This document shows positions 13,601 to 26,716 of a DNA stretch of 64,000 nt, one piece after another. This stretch comes from Strongyloides papillosus (lineage: Eukaryota; Nematoda; Chromadorea; Rhabditida; Strongyloididae). The position numbers were made by a program, and so were the translations under genes. The notes under the pieces were generated by a model. That model was not told the origin of the DNA and ran no database searches. It worked only from the letters and a program-made list of their open reading frames with translations. The stretch covers positions 2,728,001-2,792,000 of the forward strand of contig SRSI01000010.1 of the NCBI GenBank assembly GCA_005656395.1, written 5' to 3'. The first letter of the stretch is position 1, and each line of letters starts with the position of its first letter.

Positions 13601-16600
13601 TGTAGTGTTATCTTGAATTTATAGGAAAACTTCTTTCCTCTAAGTAACAAACATTTCTAAACTTGTAAAGGTAAGAAGGAAAGTTTTAAATTAAACTAGC
13701 TAAATGTGTTATAAATGTTGTCCTCCTACTACAACACAATAAAATATGAGTAGATCAAATTTTATATACTCAAATATCTTGTTTTCGGTTTGAAATAAGT
13801 AGTAATTTCCTATGATAATATTCAGAAAAATTTGTTTTTAAACACCTTCTCAAGAAGTAATAATATAAGTTATAAGTAATAACATAAGAAGGATAATCCT
13901 AAAAAATGACCATTACCAGTAATGATAAGTAGGAAAACAAAAAAAAATTTTTTAAATATATGGTTTGTCATCTGAAGAGGAAAACCTTTTCCCCCATTAC
14001 CAAAATACTAAACTTCAAAGCTGGTTTTAAAAATAAAGGTAATGATAAATGAGATTGAATTAAATTATTATAATATATCCTCACAACTGTAATTTAAAAA
14101 TAAATAAGAAATGATGAAAGGTAAATGTAAAAGACATTGAAAAGATATATTGTATAATATTGTAAGTTTTGTTTTGTTTTGTTTGGTAAACACTAGAAAC
14201 AATATTTCTTTTCAACAAAATACTTTTAAATAAAGAATAATTTCCCCAAAATAAAGATTTTCTGAGTAATGATTATAAACAGCCAAATAAATATATAATA
14301 CTACCTTTAATTATATTATTTCTAATTAAAAATAATTAATTAATTGTACAGTAGTAAAATAATAGTTTAGAATGTTTAATATTGTTATTGGATATAATTA
14401 AGAAATTTAATGAAATGCGATAGCATTTTATCCAATTAGTAGAAAAAATAATTAAATAATTTATAGTCAAGGATGCATCTTTTTTAACAAAAATAATTGA
14501 GAAAAAAAGTAAGGGGAAAATACAAAGATAATATAGTTGAAGATAAAGATGAATGAATGATTAACTTTTATTACCAAAAAGTTGATATATGTAGTATTTT
14601 TAGAGAATGAATAAAACAAATTTATGAAGAGAGAATACTAAGTTCTATATTTACAACATTTTTGGATATTTGTTTGTAAGTTATATCAAATATTAGTAAA
14701 TCTCCCTTGATTCATATTTTATAGTCAGGGAGATTATAATGCCATGACAACATGGCTATCTTAAATGGAGAATTTTAAAAGTTTTGCTTTGTTTTGTTAA
14801 GAATGACCAATTGATATAATTACACATAAAAAAGAATAAATATATATACAAAATATTTTCAATGTATATTCAGGCTTTGTTGTTATCCTTTCTTCAATCT
14901 TTTAAAATTTCAAATAAAAATTTTAACTTCCAGAAATAATAAACAAAAAAAAGTGGATACAATCTTTTTTTTTCTAAATATATAATTGGAAAAATAAAGT
15001 TATATAATAACTTTTATTTTTTAATAGTGAAAGAAATATAAATGAAAAAGAATCTAATGTGTAGTTGAAATATAAGTTTTGATTAGGAAAAAGGAAATTT
15101 TTAAAATATAAAATAAAAGTAGTAGTAAATGGGAAAGTTTTTGTGTGTTAAATAGAATTATTTATAAATAAATTTGGATATAAAATTATAAACTACAAAA
15201 TGTTTCAAAAGTACGGAAGAGTCAAATTTTAATCATGACATATGTAAATATGCTTAAATATACAATTCTATACTATATATATAGAAATACTTCTATAAGA
15301 CGACAAAAAAATAGATATATAAAATAAAAGAAGAAAATTATAATGTATTTTGTAAAAAGATATAAGGCATAAATTAGATTATGTTAATTTTTTTATTAAG
15401 ACACGCTTTATTAGTTAAATAAATGTTACATCAAATAGTATTTAATGATAATAATGTTGGTTGTGAAAGAAATTAAATAAAATGATGTTTCAATGTAATA
15501 TAAATAAAATGATACAAAGTAATTGGTATTTTCTAAAATAAATTAGGATGGATAAAATACACTATAGTAAAAAATAATTATACTTACTTATATTAGTAAA
15601 AAGTTTATGAATAAAGTGATGAATATACATGTACACCTATAGAAAAGTAAAGTTTACCAAATAATTTTAAATTAAAAGTAATAATTTAGTTGAAAGTATT
15701 GCCTTTAATAGAGGATGGCAATAGAATAGTATAAACATAAAAGTTGAGAGTGGTCATTATATAGAACACAAACTATATTAAGTCTATTCCTTCCAATCTA
15801 TAATAGCATCTGGTCATTTTTACCTTCAATATATGGCCTTTACTATAAGAGAAATGAAATAGAAAGAATTTGAGATTATGCACAGTTCTGGGTAATATAA
15901 CATAAATTTAATGAGCCATATTCGTGTAATCAAAATATGACATATATCTCTAATAACTATAAAATAATATTTACAAAAATAGATGTTTTTCGAATTTTAA
16001 ACAATTACAAAGTGGATATTAGATATTGTATATTGGAAAATATTTACAAAAATATATTTTATTTTTAATCTCTTTTGTGAGGCTTAAAAAAGTACTAAAA
16101 GAGTATTTGATTTCTTTATAAACCAATGGTTATTATTTTTGGTTTATAAAATCATTGTATTTCTCTCTGTGTGACTCTTTAAAAAGAATAATACAGCAAA
16201 CACTTTATACCTTTCAAAGTAAAAATTATTAAAATTTCCCTTTTTAGGTATATTTAATGATCAGTTATAAATAAAAGAAAAAAAAGTATCATATAATACG
16301 TTTTTATAAAATGAGTGTGACATTAATAATAATAGAAAAAATAATAAATATTTTTTTGTCAAAATATTATGTGTAAAATAAAAATAAGTGAATAATTGAA
16401 AATGTGTTTAATGGTCAATTCACATAACTTCTTCACGTCTCCATCTTTTTGTTGAATTTTCTTAACCTAAGGAACAGGTTTAAAATTCATGTATATGGAT
16501 TTGAATAAAAAAATTTATTTCAAAAAGTCAATAAAGGGAGAAAATATATCTACTTTTTTTTAAATGAAAGACCTAAAAAAACTGAAATAATAACATATTA

Positions 16601-19600
16601 ATTTTAATAAATGTTAATAATAAATATGAAAAATATATAGAGGTTTTTTTTTAAATAATTTATTTTAAGATTTATTTTTAAAAATAAAATATTACACGAG
16701 TGATTTAGTTTTAGTAGAAGCTAAATATTTTGTTTAAATTTCATTTCTCTTTATAACAGCATAATATGAAATATTAGTATTTATTAAACTATATTTAAAC
16801 AGAAAGCTCTTTATTTGTAACGAAATCTTTTTTAATGGATGATACATTAAAAAAATATTTTTAGTAACTTTATGTTATATAAAAAACTATAATTAATTAA
16901 TATATCATTTTTTCTACTATAATTAATTTAAAAATAATCTTAATGTATAAATATTTTTAAGATACCAAAAAATAGATAAGGAAACTGAAGTGATGAAAAG
17001 TAGTAAACTAGAATAATATATATAATTAAAACATAAGTGGTAAAATTAAGTAAAAATGAAGTTTTAAATGTATTTTTAAATAATAGCGTTTAATGTTATT
17101 AATATTTTCAATCAAAGTAAGTAAAATATTTGGTAACGAGCTTAAGTGGAACTGATTATGTCTAAAGATATATAAATGGGTTTTAAAATTGCTATTTTTT
17201 ATAAATAGTTAAAATGATAAAAACTATAATTAACCTTTCAAATTGGTTTTATACTTAAATATTCTAAAAATTATTCTTTAATATTTAGGAGATACACAAA
17301 AAAATTGTTAATAGTCCATTAATAGTTTATTGGTAAAGGAGTTCAAACTTTTATTCTCTGAATTCAATGTTAATTTTTAGCAAATATTTTAAGTAAAAAA
17401 GGTCATTATCAAGTAATAGAATAATTTTATGATGATCAGAAATAACTTTGCACCCACTATTTGTAAAAAAAAAGAATGTTTAAGTAAATATTAGAATTTT
17501 TAACAAAGTTTAAAGTTCCGTTTTTAAACTATCATTTATTTTATTTGAAGTAAGGAGTAGCTGTAGATGGTTTTTTGTTAAATATATGACTAAATAGATG
17601 AGTAATAATTAAGTATTATATAATATTTAAGAGTTTTTACTGGTTGTCTCCATAAAATTTTATATTCAAAAATACAATATATATTTATACATTGTAAAAT
17701 AATTTTTCCCTCAATTATCATGAAAATACTTATATTTGTGCAGGAAAATGATAGATAGTAATAAAAATAAGTTGATCTTTTTTTTTATTTTCTTCAGACA
17801 TCGTATAAAGAGTGATTTTACCTGAAATTCTATATGCATTTGTTTGTAGAATTTATTTTAAAAACTGATATGAAAACTTTATTACTCTTTACACATTTTC
17901 CTCCAGATTTCTATAGTGTGATAAAATAATATAAAATAAAAATAAGCAATAGTTATAATATTTATTATTATAATAAAAAATTGTTTTTTTTTATTTTTTT
18001 AAAAAACAAATAAATATTTATGTTGAAAATATATTATGATAATAATGTAGAAGGTATCATCTAAGTTAAGAATACTTAAAAACGTGTCATTATAAACAAA
18101 TAAATGTTACAGAGTCTCTTTAGGTCGAAGTGTATAATATATATTGTCAAGAGTTATTTTTAAAAATAGAGATTTTTAATAATTCTAAAAAAAAGAAGTA
18201 GGAAGTAATATACGAAGACAGATAAATTTATTTAAATTATAGTCGTATAAGTATATTTCTGTTTCATTAATGATGATAAAAACACGTTTTAAATATGATT
18301 ATTAAATAAACTTTCGTAATTTTTTTTGACACATCTCATTTGAGAAATAGAGATATAGGTACTACCATTCATACTATAAAACATATAGTATTTTGCAATA
18401 ACATGCCCTTACTTTAAATAATGACCTTGCAATTTATCTCTTCTTCACCTTTATTTATGTGCAAATTTACTTCAAGGCTGCTAGGAAATACAAACTTAAA
18501 AATAAAAAAATAGAGATAGTATATAGAGATTATAAAGAAATAAATTTTTTTTATCATCTACTATGGTAATAACAATTTTTAGACAATTATAAATTGTACA
18601 ATAGATAATGAATACTAAATTATAAATAATTGAAAAATAAACACTTAAATTAGTACCAACTCGTTCACCCATTAAATTTATTTCCATTTAACAATTGATC
18701 TAACATATATTTTCTTATCCATCTAGAATTTAATCCATGAATCATGAATAAATTTGATGATATCATAAAAAGTTGTTAATAAATAATAATATTGTTATCT
18801 TTTTAAATATTCTTTTCAATAACATTAAAATATGATTTTTCTTTTCTTTTGATACATTATTTGAAGAACCAATCAAAAGGAGAAAGAGAATAAAACTTTT
18901 CCCAACTTTTTTATCATCCTCCTATTAACGACGCCACTCTCTATCAATATTAAAATCCATAATCTTATTTCTTAGTAAGTTTACAATGAAATTTTTATTC
19001 GAAATGCTAAAAGATTATACTTTAAAAAGAATTTCTTTGGTTTCTTAGACATTTAAAAAAATTTCTTCCGACATTATAATCACTAGACGTTAATTCAAAT
19101 CTTGAAATAAAACACACTTTTTTGATACTTTCAATCTTGATTATTTAAAACATATATATGAAATGGTTGAAAATATTCATTTATGAATAATATTTAGAAG
19201 CATTATTATTGTACAAATCATAATTATATAAAATATTGTAGATATTTATATTTAAAACATCAGAACCAACTTTTTTATGGCAAAACATTTTCTTAAATGT
19301 CATGATACATTAAATATTATTTTACAACAAAAAGTAAAATATGTATTAAATGAGATTATATAACTTATATTACAAAAAAATTATACAAATGTGTAATGTC
19401 GTACAAAAATGCATATATAAAGCAATTACTAATTCAAATTAATATAATTTCATTTTTTACAAATGGAAATAATGGTAAAAAAAGCAATAGTTTAAGGAAC
19501 TTTTCAAGTGATCTATAATACTGCTGGTTCTGATTAATAAATAACAAAACAAGGAAGAGTTTCTAAGAATTCTTGTACATTAGCCAGAAATTTATTTTAC

Positions 19601-19625
19601 CTTTTACTATTCATTTACCTTCAAT
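7644..19625. other. 12 kb gene-poor AT-rich region
   Basis: No open frame with recognisable protein character is present; those at 10679-10867 and 18496-18687 look random. I see no tRNA, rRNA or transposase signature. A perfect AT palindrome of 24 bases sits at 10044-10067. From about 12 to 17 kb the plus strand carries clearly more G than C; for example 15055-15192 has 23 G and no C by my count. Around 18.3-19.1 kb the bias reverses. The length is striking beside the compact genes on both sides. Possible contents are regulatory DNA or a long non-coding transcript; neither can be shown from sequence alone. Confidence 0.5.
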
Positions 19626-20648
19626 ATGAATTTTTTTCCTTTTTTAAAAAATTTTACTAAATTTGATAAAGAAAAGAAAAAGGAATCATGCCTCAAACTT
19701 CTTGAACATATTTGTGTGTTCTTATCTACCTTCTTAAGATGGATAGCTTTTTTATTTATCATTTGGTCTATTGTTTCAGTTTTATTTGTTAAAACAACTT
19801 TACCCGGTAATGTTTCACCCAGCCATGTTTGCCCTTTTTATCCAGAGACAAAGGAAGTTAAGAATATAAGTAGCGATACACTAATATTTGATTTTCAAAA
19901 GTTTTACGATATAATTGAGATTCTTCTTTATTTCCTACTTTTTATTATATCTTTTATTACAATATGTATTTCAATATTTCCGTATTACCTATCACCTTCA
20001 CCAATGGGAAAAAAGAAGATGTTTCTAACTATATTACCATTATTTGTCTATCTAATCATAATGATAAGTATAAATCTCCAAGTTACGTCACTCCTTCGTA
20101 GTAATAATATAATTTACAAAAACTTTTGTCACTCCACTGTAAGTTTCTTTTTTGCAAAAATTGTCATTTTCTATATAAAGAATAAAGCATCTTACCTTCT
20201 TACAACTTATATTTTAATCTTCTTATAATTAAACTATTTACCTTATTTCTAAGAAAAATTATATAGTATCATTTTAAATGATTATTTATATATTTAAATA
20301 GAAAAATTTATTTTTTCTTAATATACATACTTATAATATATCATTTAGACATTGTTAATAGTAACTGAAATTTTACTTACAATAGATACATTCCTTGCAT
20401 TCTCAGGATGGTTTTTACGTAAAAAAGACAAGAAAAAGGAAACCCTTAATGTTAAAGTACTTGATGCCCAAAGGTTTGTTTTACCAGTACTTTTTTTTGT
20501 TAATTTATTTTTAATTAGAATTAATAGAAACATAAATTTTAATGATGTTGTTTATGATGATGTTTACAATGAATTTGGGGAGCCATGTTGTCAAGAACAT
20601 TATTGTTATAATAATGCATATTATAACAACGACGAAGTTAATAAATAA
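19626..20648 (+). CDS. Predicted four-pass membrane protein, unknown
   Basis: Two exons, 19626-20138 and 20349-20648, joined in phase 0 across a 210 bp intron (donor ACT|GTAAGT, acceptor ATTTAG|ACA), give 270 residues. Without splicing the frame ends at 20228. Hydrophobic segments lie at about 34-58, 97-121, 128-150 and 171-195, the last beginning at the splice junction. The first loop holds SPSHVCPFYPE and the C-terminus is Asn/Tyr/Asp-rich with EPCCQEHYCY. This is a tetraspan layout (claudin/MARVEL-like in shape), but I see no family signature such as the claudin W-GLW-C-C or the tetraspanin CCG motif. It is probably a lineage-specific membrane protein and stands at the edge of the gene-poor region. 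Confidence 0.65.
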
Positions 20649-20826
20649 AGCATTTTTTAAACTTGTTATCACATACATTTAAGTTATATATAAATTAATT
20701 GTTATTTTGTAGTAGTAAATTTTTTTAATATCAGAAAAAGGTAATTAAAACATATATGTCAGTAAAATTTTATTCTAAATAGATTATAAAGTAAAAAAAG
20801 ACAATTATATACAATTTTTAAATCAT

Positions 20827-21355
20827 CTATCGCGAGTTTTGGTACACAAATGCACAAAATGAAGCAACCGTATTGCAAAAATATACTAATGATTTCCTAT
20901 CTTTACAGTTATTTGCCATATCAAAAAACACCTTATCAGTAGAATCCTTGATTTTTTCTAGATCTTCCCTTCTTTTAACATTCTTTCCTAATTTATGTAC
21001 CTTGGATGTTGCTTCGGTATGTACGAGAGTGTCATCGAAATAACGCTCAATACGCTCTTCATTTTTAGTAGATGATAAAAGTTCCTTCTCTACGTAAGTA
21101 CCATTTTCTCTAGCACTTTCTGCTTTAAAACTATTATCCGATAAAAATGAATCAGGAACAGTTGTATCATCTGAAGGAACTTCTTTACGTTTATAATCTA
21201 AAAATATGAAAGAAGAAAATATATTTTTTAAACTATTATAACTTACTTTTACGTCTCCTTGTAATTTTTGAATCTGAGATTACTCTACTTTCACGAAAAT
21301 CACAAGAGTCACTAAAAGATCTTAATCTTCTAGATGATTCATCAACTACGGCCAT
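20827..21355 (-). CDS. Hypothetical 159-residue protein (two exons)
   Basis: The exons are 21355-21247 and 21197-20827 around a 49 bp intron (GTAAGT to TTTTTAG). The joined frame is open from ATG to TAG for 159 residues, starting MAVVDESSRRLRSFSDS and ending FVYQNSR. The N-terminal third is Ser/Arg-rich and basic (ITRRRKNYKRKE). The C-terminal half is predicted helical, with ERYFDDTLVH, a basic patch GKNVKRREDLEKIKD and a Cys-containing end (NNCKDRKSLVYFCN). I recognise no domain. The exact frame match across good splice sites and the non-repetitive composition support a real gene. It is head to head with the gene at 21603, 247 bp between starts. Confidence 0.6.
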
Positions 21356-21602
21356 AATATTACTGATTAGAAAAGTGGTAAAACTTTATAAGAAAAAAAA
21401 AGATGAACTAAACTAAAAAATCATCGTTATTAAAACAAAAAATTCGTTTAAAAACTCTATCCCGATAAAATGTCCCTTCAGTGTTTGAAAATTTACTTAT
21501 TAGAAATAGTATAATTTAAAATTTAAATAATGATAAATTTGTCTTTATAAAGATTAGTAATTTATTTAAAATTTTTATTTCATTATATTTATATTAATAT
21601 AA
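21356..21602. promoter_or_regulatory. Probable bidirectional promoter
   Basis: 247 bp lie between two start codons pointing away from each other. The layout suggests a shared promoter; this is inference from spacing only. Confidence 0.4.
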
Positions 21603-22073
21603 ATGAATCCTACAAACAAATATAACAGATCATCACGTTTCATACCGCCAATAAACCAAACGATAGGTTTGCAAAAATTTGAAAATAAACTAAAAAGAGT
21701 GTTTGATAAGACTTTAAAAGTTGGTAACTATAATAATCCGGATATCAATCAAAATAACAGTAAAATCGAGAAGCCTTGTCAGAATAATGGGTATCTAACA
21801 TTAAATGAAATGAAAATTAGCAGAAAAAAGGAAGTATCTGAAATTGAAACTTATATAAGAGAAGAACCAATTCCAAGAAAAGTTAGGAGCAAGAGTATTA
21901 ACCATAAGCAAATTATTTTCAATCATTGTAATGAAAATGAAATGCATTCCAAAGTGTATCCTACCAAACAAAATAAACAATATTTAAATGCTTTCGCCAA
22001 AAATCAAGTTATCGAGGTGTTAGAATCTGTTTCAATAGCTTTGAAAAATAAAAATAGCGATGTTTTTATTTGA
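21603..22073 (+). CDS. Hypothetical basic protein, 156 residues
   Basis: Single exon from ATG (MNPTNKYNRSSRFIPPINQ) to TGA. It is basic and Asn/Lys-rich with short motifs such as RSSRFIPP and EEPIPRKVRSKS. The C-terminal segment NAFAKNQVIEVLESVSIALKNK looks helical. There is no signal peptide, membrane segment or known domain. The AT-rich composition raises the chance of a random frame, but the length and the divergent neighbour make a gene more likely than not. Confidence 0.5.
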   Translation: MNPTNKYNRSSRFIPPINQTIGLQKFENKLKRVFDKTLKVGNYNNPDINQNNSKIEKPCQNNGYLTLNEMKISRKKEVSEIETYIREEPIPRKVRSKSINHKQIIFNHCNENEMHSKVYPTKQNKQYLNAFAKNQVIEVLESVSIALKNKNSDVFI

Positions 22074-22507
22074 AATATACTAATCAATTAATATGAATAA
22101 ATTTTAACATATATTGCAATAATTTTTTAATAAACAATACATTTGGATAATTTTTACAATTCCTTAACTATTCTATCAATATCTAGTAATAAAATAATAA
22201 AGTGAATATCTAGTAAATTAGCTTCTCCGCCTTAATTTTTATCTACTACTAGTGTCGTAATGCAAAAAAAAATATATAGAAAAGTTAAAATTTCAATACT
22301 TCTGTCAAATTAATTGTTGTCAAAAATTTATGATAACACCAAAATAAAACAATTCGAATAAACGTAATTTATTATTCAATATATAATGACTTAAATTAAA
22401 AAAATAAATATTCTGTCTGTGAATATTTTTAAGGCTTCTAAATACAATGTATTAATCGCAATTAATAATTAAAAAAACTAGTAGAATTATTTAAAAGTAA
22501 ATCAAAT
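22074..22507. other. Convergent intergenic region
   Basis: AT-rich 3' flank shared by the hypothetical gene (+) and the TTF2-like gene (-). Nothing further is visible. Confidence 0.5.
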
Positions 22508-25500
22508 TTAAACGTCGAAGATGAAAGCCAAATCCTGGTTGTCGAGTCGATTAGCTTTCTTAGTTTTCGTTTCTCCAAGGAACTCTTTGGAAAGTTCTCT
22601 TTTTTTATCTTGTAATTCCATAACTCTTTTCTCGACAGTGTTCTTGCATACAAACTTATGAATAAAAACTTCTTTAGTTTGACCGATGCGGTAAATTCTG
22701 TCGCATGCTTGATCTTCGTTAAAAGGATTCCAATGAAGATCTAACATAAATATGTGGTTTGCTCCTATTAAATTCAATCCAACTCCTCCGGCTTTAAGTG
22801 ATAAAAACATCACTCTTATTCCACTATTGGCAGCATTTATAGCACCTTGTGCACTTTGTCGGTCTTCTTGAGAAACTTCACCAGTAATCGCAACATAAGG
22901 AATATCTCTTTCCACTAGATGTTGTTGAATTAAATTAAACATCGAAGTCCATTGAGATATAATTATAATTTTATCGTTTGTTTCTATAAATACTTTGTCT
23001 AGACGTTCAAAGAGGGCCTTTATTTTACTACTCATGAAGTCACGTTTAAAAACTTCCAAGTGATCATCAATACCTGCATCGGACATTAGAGATTCATCCA
23101 AAGATTGACTCAAATCTTTATCAGCCTTCATAAGTGCTGCTGTCTTTTCATCAACTGCATCAAAACAATTTAGATCTAATCCATCTTTAGTTAAATAGAA
23201 GTGATTACAAGCCTGACGCAATCGAAGAAGGTACACCAAAATGCATGCCATTTTCTTGAAATTATCATCAGAATCATTCATCTTTCCATTAAGAAATGGA
23301 TTTTTAGATTCAGAAATATGATTAGACAAAATATTCCCATCATTTTTGGCACTATTAAGTTCATCCAAGAAAGACTTAACAAATTTTTGAGCAGCATTAA
23401 ACATTTGATCATAAATCAATCTTTCAGCTGGTGTCATTTCCAATTCAACTTGTTCTATATGTCTCTTTGGCAATTTAACTAATTTTTCACCTGTTTCTTC
23501 TGAAGTTTCATCTTTCGTCCTCCTAAGAAGTGTTGCTTTGACAAGACTCTTAAGTCGAAGGGGACCTTCTGCAGAGCCTGAGTTCATATATTGCTTCCAC
23601 ATGGCCTCTTGATCTATTGGATAGCAACGCAAGAATCTATATAGTGAGAAAGCATCCATCATTTCATTATGAATAGGTGTACCAGTAACGCACCAACGAT
23701 GTAGTGCAGACAATGCACTACATGCTCTAGATACTTTGCTATTTCTATTTTTAATCGTATGTGCCTCATCTAAGATAACTCTCTGGAAGCAAACTTTCTC
23801 AAGCACAGAGGTCTTAGAAGCCCTTCTCGTACTGGGTTTCTTTAGTTGTTTATCTTTCTTAGGTTTCTTTCCGTCTTCATCCTCCTCATTTTCAACAGTA
23901 TGCGAAAATTCTGAAGCAATGGTATTATAAGACGAAATAACAACGTCGTAACTCATAAGGACGCGTACATCATCTGTTCTTTTAGGGCCGTGAAATTGAT
24001 ATACACTTAAAAAGCCACCACCAGTAAATTTCCGTATTTCCGATTCCCATTGGCTCATTAAACTGAGTGGTGTTACTATCAATGTTGTTTTAATAGGAAC
24101 TAGTCCGTTTTCCTGTGCTTTTCTATTTTTTAACGAGTTGAGTCGTTCATAATTTGCATCATCCTTCTTCTTTTCCTTATGCTTCTGGTAGACGAGAAGT
24201 GAAATCATTTGAGCAGTCTTACCTAATCCCATGTCATCAGCCAGAATCCCTCCAGAGGGATAACTTTTTTCTCTTTCAACAAGAAAAGCCAAACCTCTTT
24301 TTTGATAGGTATTAAGTTCCATTACAAAATTTCCGGGAGTTTCAATCTTTGTCTTACTATCAAATGTCTCCGAGAATCTGATTAAGGTTTTGAAGAGACT
24401 TGCCAATTTCTCAGTAATAGTATTCATTCGATCCTCATTCATCAATCCTCCAATAAGACGTTTTGCTTTACTCGTTGTAACGATGCTATCCACTGTCATC
24501 GCATCTAGTAAACTTATAACAAATCCACTTCTTTTGATTTCATTTACCATATCATCTTCTGTCTTCCTGCCTTTTTGCAAATGAGGTGGTAAATAGTAAT
24601 TTGATGCCAAATCTTTGAAGTCCTTTCTATCTTGTAAGACTTCTTTAATTGGCTTCTCTGACAATGGCTGGGGTGAACATAACATCGGACCAGGTCGTTT
24701 TGTCATCTTCCTAAACGCCGCCATAGGTTTCTCTTCTTTTGGCCTATCGGGTGTCTCAAATGTTGGAGGTGGTGACCTCCTTTTAAGACCTTTTGTTGCA
24801 TCACTAATACTGTTGAGAATAGCTTTCCTCGTATCTTCATCAAATTGACCCTTACGTTCGTTCTCATCCCTGTTTAAAAAGTTTCCGATTGAAAATTTAT
24901 TCGGCCTATCGCCATTCGTACCTTTAGAAATTGGATAAGTGATTCTGGTACTCGGAGGAATTTTATGTTCAGCCACTGGTTGATTTTTGAGACTCGTGAG
25001 AGTAGACTGATACCTATTCTGGGGTACCTCTCCAGTTTTAGAAGCAGTTTCTCTACTATATGGAGCATTGACCTTACTGCTAGTTAAAATTTTGCTTCCT
25101 CCCATTCCACCAAGACTCTTCCTGAATGACTCCCCTAATGACTGAACAACATCATCATCTACCAACATTTTATTACTTGATTGAGGGATTTCCACTATTG
25201 AATCTTCATCATCTGATATCAATATTGTCTCATCCACTTCATTATCAACCAAAATGCTTTCTTTAATATCATCAAGAGGCGATGATTTTTTTGGTGCATT
25301 TGAAGAACCAAAGACATTTCCCCTGTTTTTAAAGTTAGACAATAGAAGATTACTTCGTGAATCTGTCTCACTTTTTATTGGTGATGGGATTGACTAAAAG
25401 CAACTTATTTGAACAAAATATAATGAAACTTACTCCATAGTTATCAATAAACTTGTTGTTTGTTCTCGAAGTTTTACTAAACGGAGTAGAAGTAACGAAT

Positions 25501-25520
25501 GAACTGTTTCCCCAATTCAT
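22508..25520 (-). CDS. SNF2-family ATPase, TTF2/Lodestar-like
   Basis: Exon 1 is 25520-25434 (29 codons from ATG, MNWGNSSFVT). After a 39 bp intron, exon 2 is 25393-22508; together they encode 990 residues. The N-terminal 380 residues are disordered, with acidic ILISDDED and IVEIP stretches that resemble SUMO-interacting motifs. The ATPase core follows: GGILADDMGLGKT at about 411-422 (Walker A), LIVTPLSLMSQW, DEAH at 571-574, and LHRWCVTGTPIHN. The C-terminal helicase lobe has IIIISQWTSMF, FLSLKAGGVGLNL and QACDRIYRIGQ. The DEAH form, an insert before it, and no RING finger between the lobes fit TTF2/Lodestar rather than HLTF/RAD5. TTF2 releases RNA polymerase II from DNA, notably at mitotic entry. 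No missing catalytic motif was seen. Confidence 0.85.
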
Positions 25521-26716
25521 TTATACAATCACCTGGAACTCAAGAGTTTAATTCTAATCAATGAAAACACCAGATTAAATATGAGGTAAAATTTGTGAAT
25601 AGCAATAAATAAATCATATATAAATTACAATTGGATGACTTTTCTAGCATTCAAATTTAAGGATAGAACAACGCAGTAGATGTAATCTATATTTATGTTA
25701 CACAAAAAAAAAGTAATATCTAAAAATGGTAAGCTGACGCATCACTCACGAACGATTGATAGAAAAAAAGAGGTAATGATTAAACTAAAGTATAAATCAT
25801 CGGAAAAAAAAACCACTTTGTCTAAATTTAATCCTTTACGACAAGGAATTTCTACTTCAACACAAGGGAACAACGTTAACAAAACGAAAGGTATCTTTCA
25901 TATTAACTTGAGTCTAATGCAGTATCGCAATACAATCCCCAAGAAAAATAACTATTTGAAAAAATCGCGCCAAATGATATTATATTGCTTGACATTCTAT
26001 GTCACACACCACTTATAATTGAAATCGTGGGAACATTAGTACTACGATTGAAAAGTTATGAAACCAAATTTAAAAAGTGAAAAGAAATCCAAGATTTTAG
26101 CATTCTCATTCTACTTTTTGCCGCCATTTCAGCACAGTTTTTCATGATGAAAATCTCACAACATACTTTCTCATATACATTGCGAATTAAATTAATACCC
26201 ACAACTTTCCCAGTTGACAAATACTCGCTAAATTTAATAAGTATAAAATTTAATTCTGAAAGTCAATTGAGAATTACGTTAGATTTGATTAAATGCTCAA
26301 ATCCCTGACGTAAAACATCAAAATAACCAAAGCTAACGTTACAAACAAAAATTCAGCGAGAAAATATGTTGAAACAAAATGACAAGATTGTTAGAATCCT
26401 TAGGGTTATAACTTTGATTTCTGTTTAATCAAAGGGATGTTTTAAACCTAAAACAAAATGACATGGAAATTAAGTGCTCATAATTTTTAAAACCTAGAAA
26501 ATGCAATATGATATCAAACTAAATGAAACGATTAACGTTACATATCAACCTTTAAATATATTTTATGATGTCGTCTGATCGGCGTATGTACTTATATCTA
26601 TTGTCTAGATTTACCGCCATTTATTTAATAGTGCTTTCCCGAGACGATAATTTAACGCAAAAATAAGTTCATTTTTATAGCATAAGAATTTTATTTACAA
26701 TCTTCCTGTGAATTTA
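25521..26716. other. Intergenic region
   Basis: This is the promoter side of the TTF2-like gene and the 3' side of the BIG3-like gene. An open frame on the plus strand at 25695-26018 (107 codons) is Lys/Thr-rich with no recognisable feature and may be chance. From about 26.0 to 26.7 kb the DNA looks less AT-rich than the other spacers, with several AACGTTA-like words, but I find no gene in it. Confidence 0.4.

Noticed and set aside
18496..18687. 63-codon hydrophobic frame
   Set aside because: Looks like a membrane peptide only because AT-rich codons encode I, L, F and Y; no other support.
25695..26018. 107-codon Lys/Thr-rich frame upstream of the TTF2-like gene
   Set aside because: No recognisable feature and no splice partner; kept only as a note in the intergenic entry.
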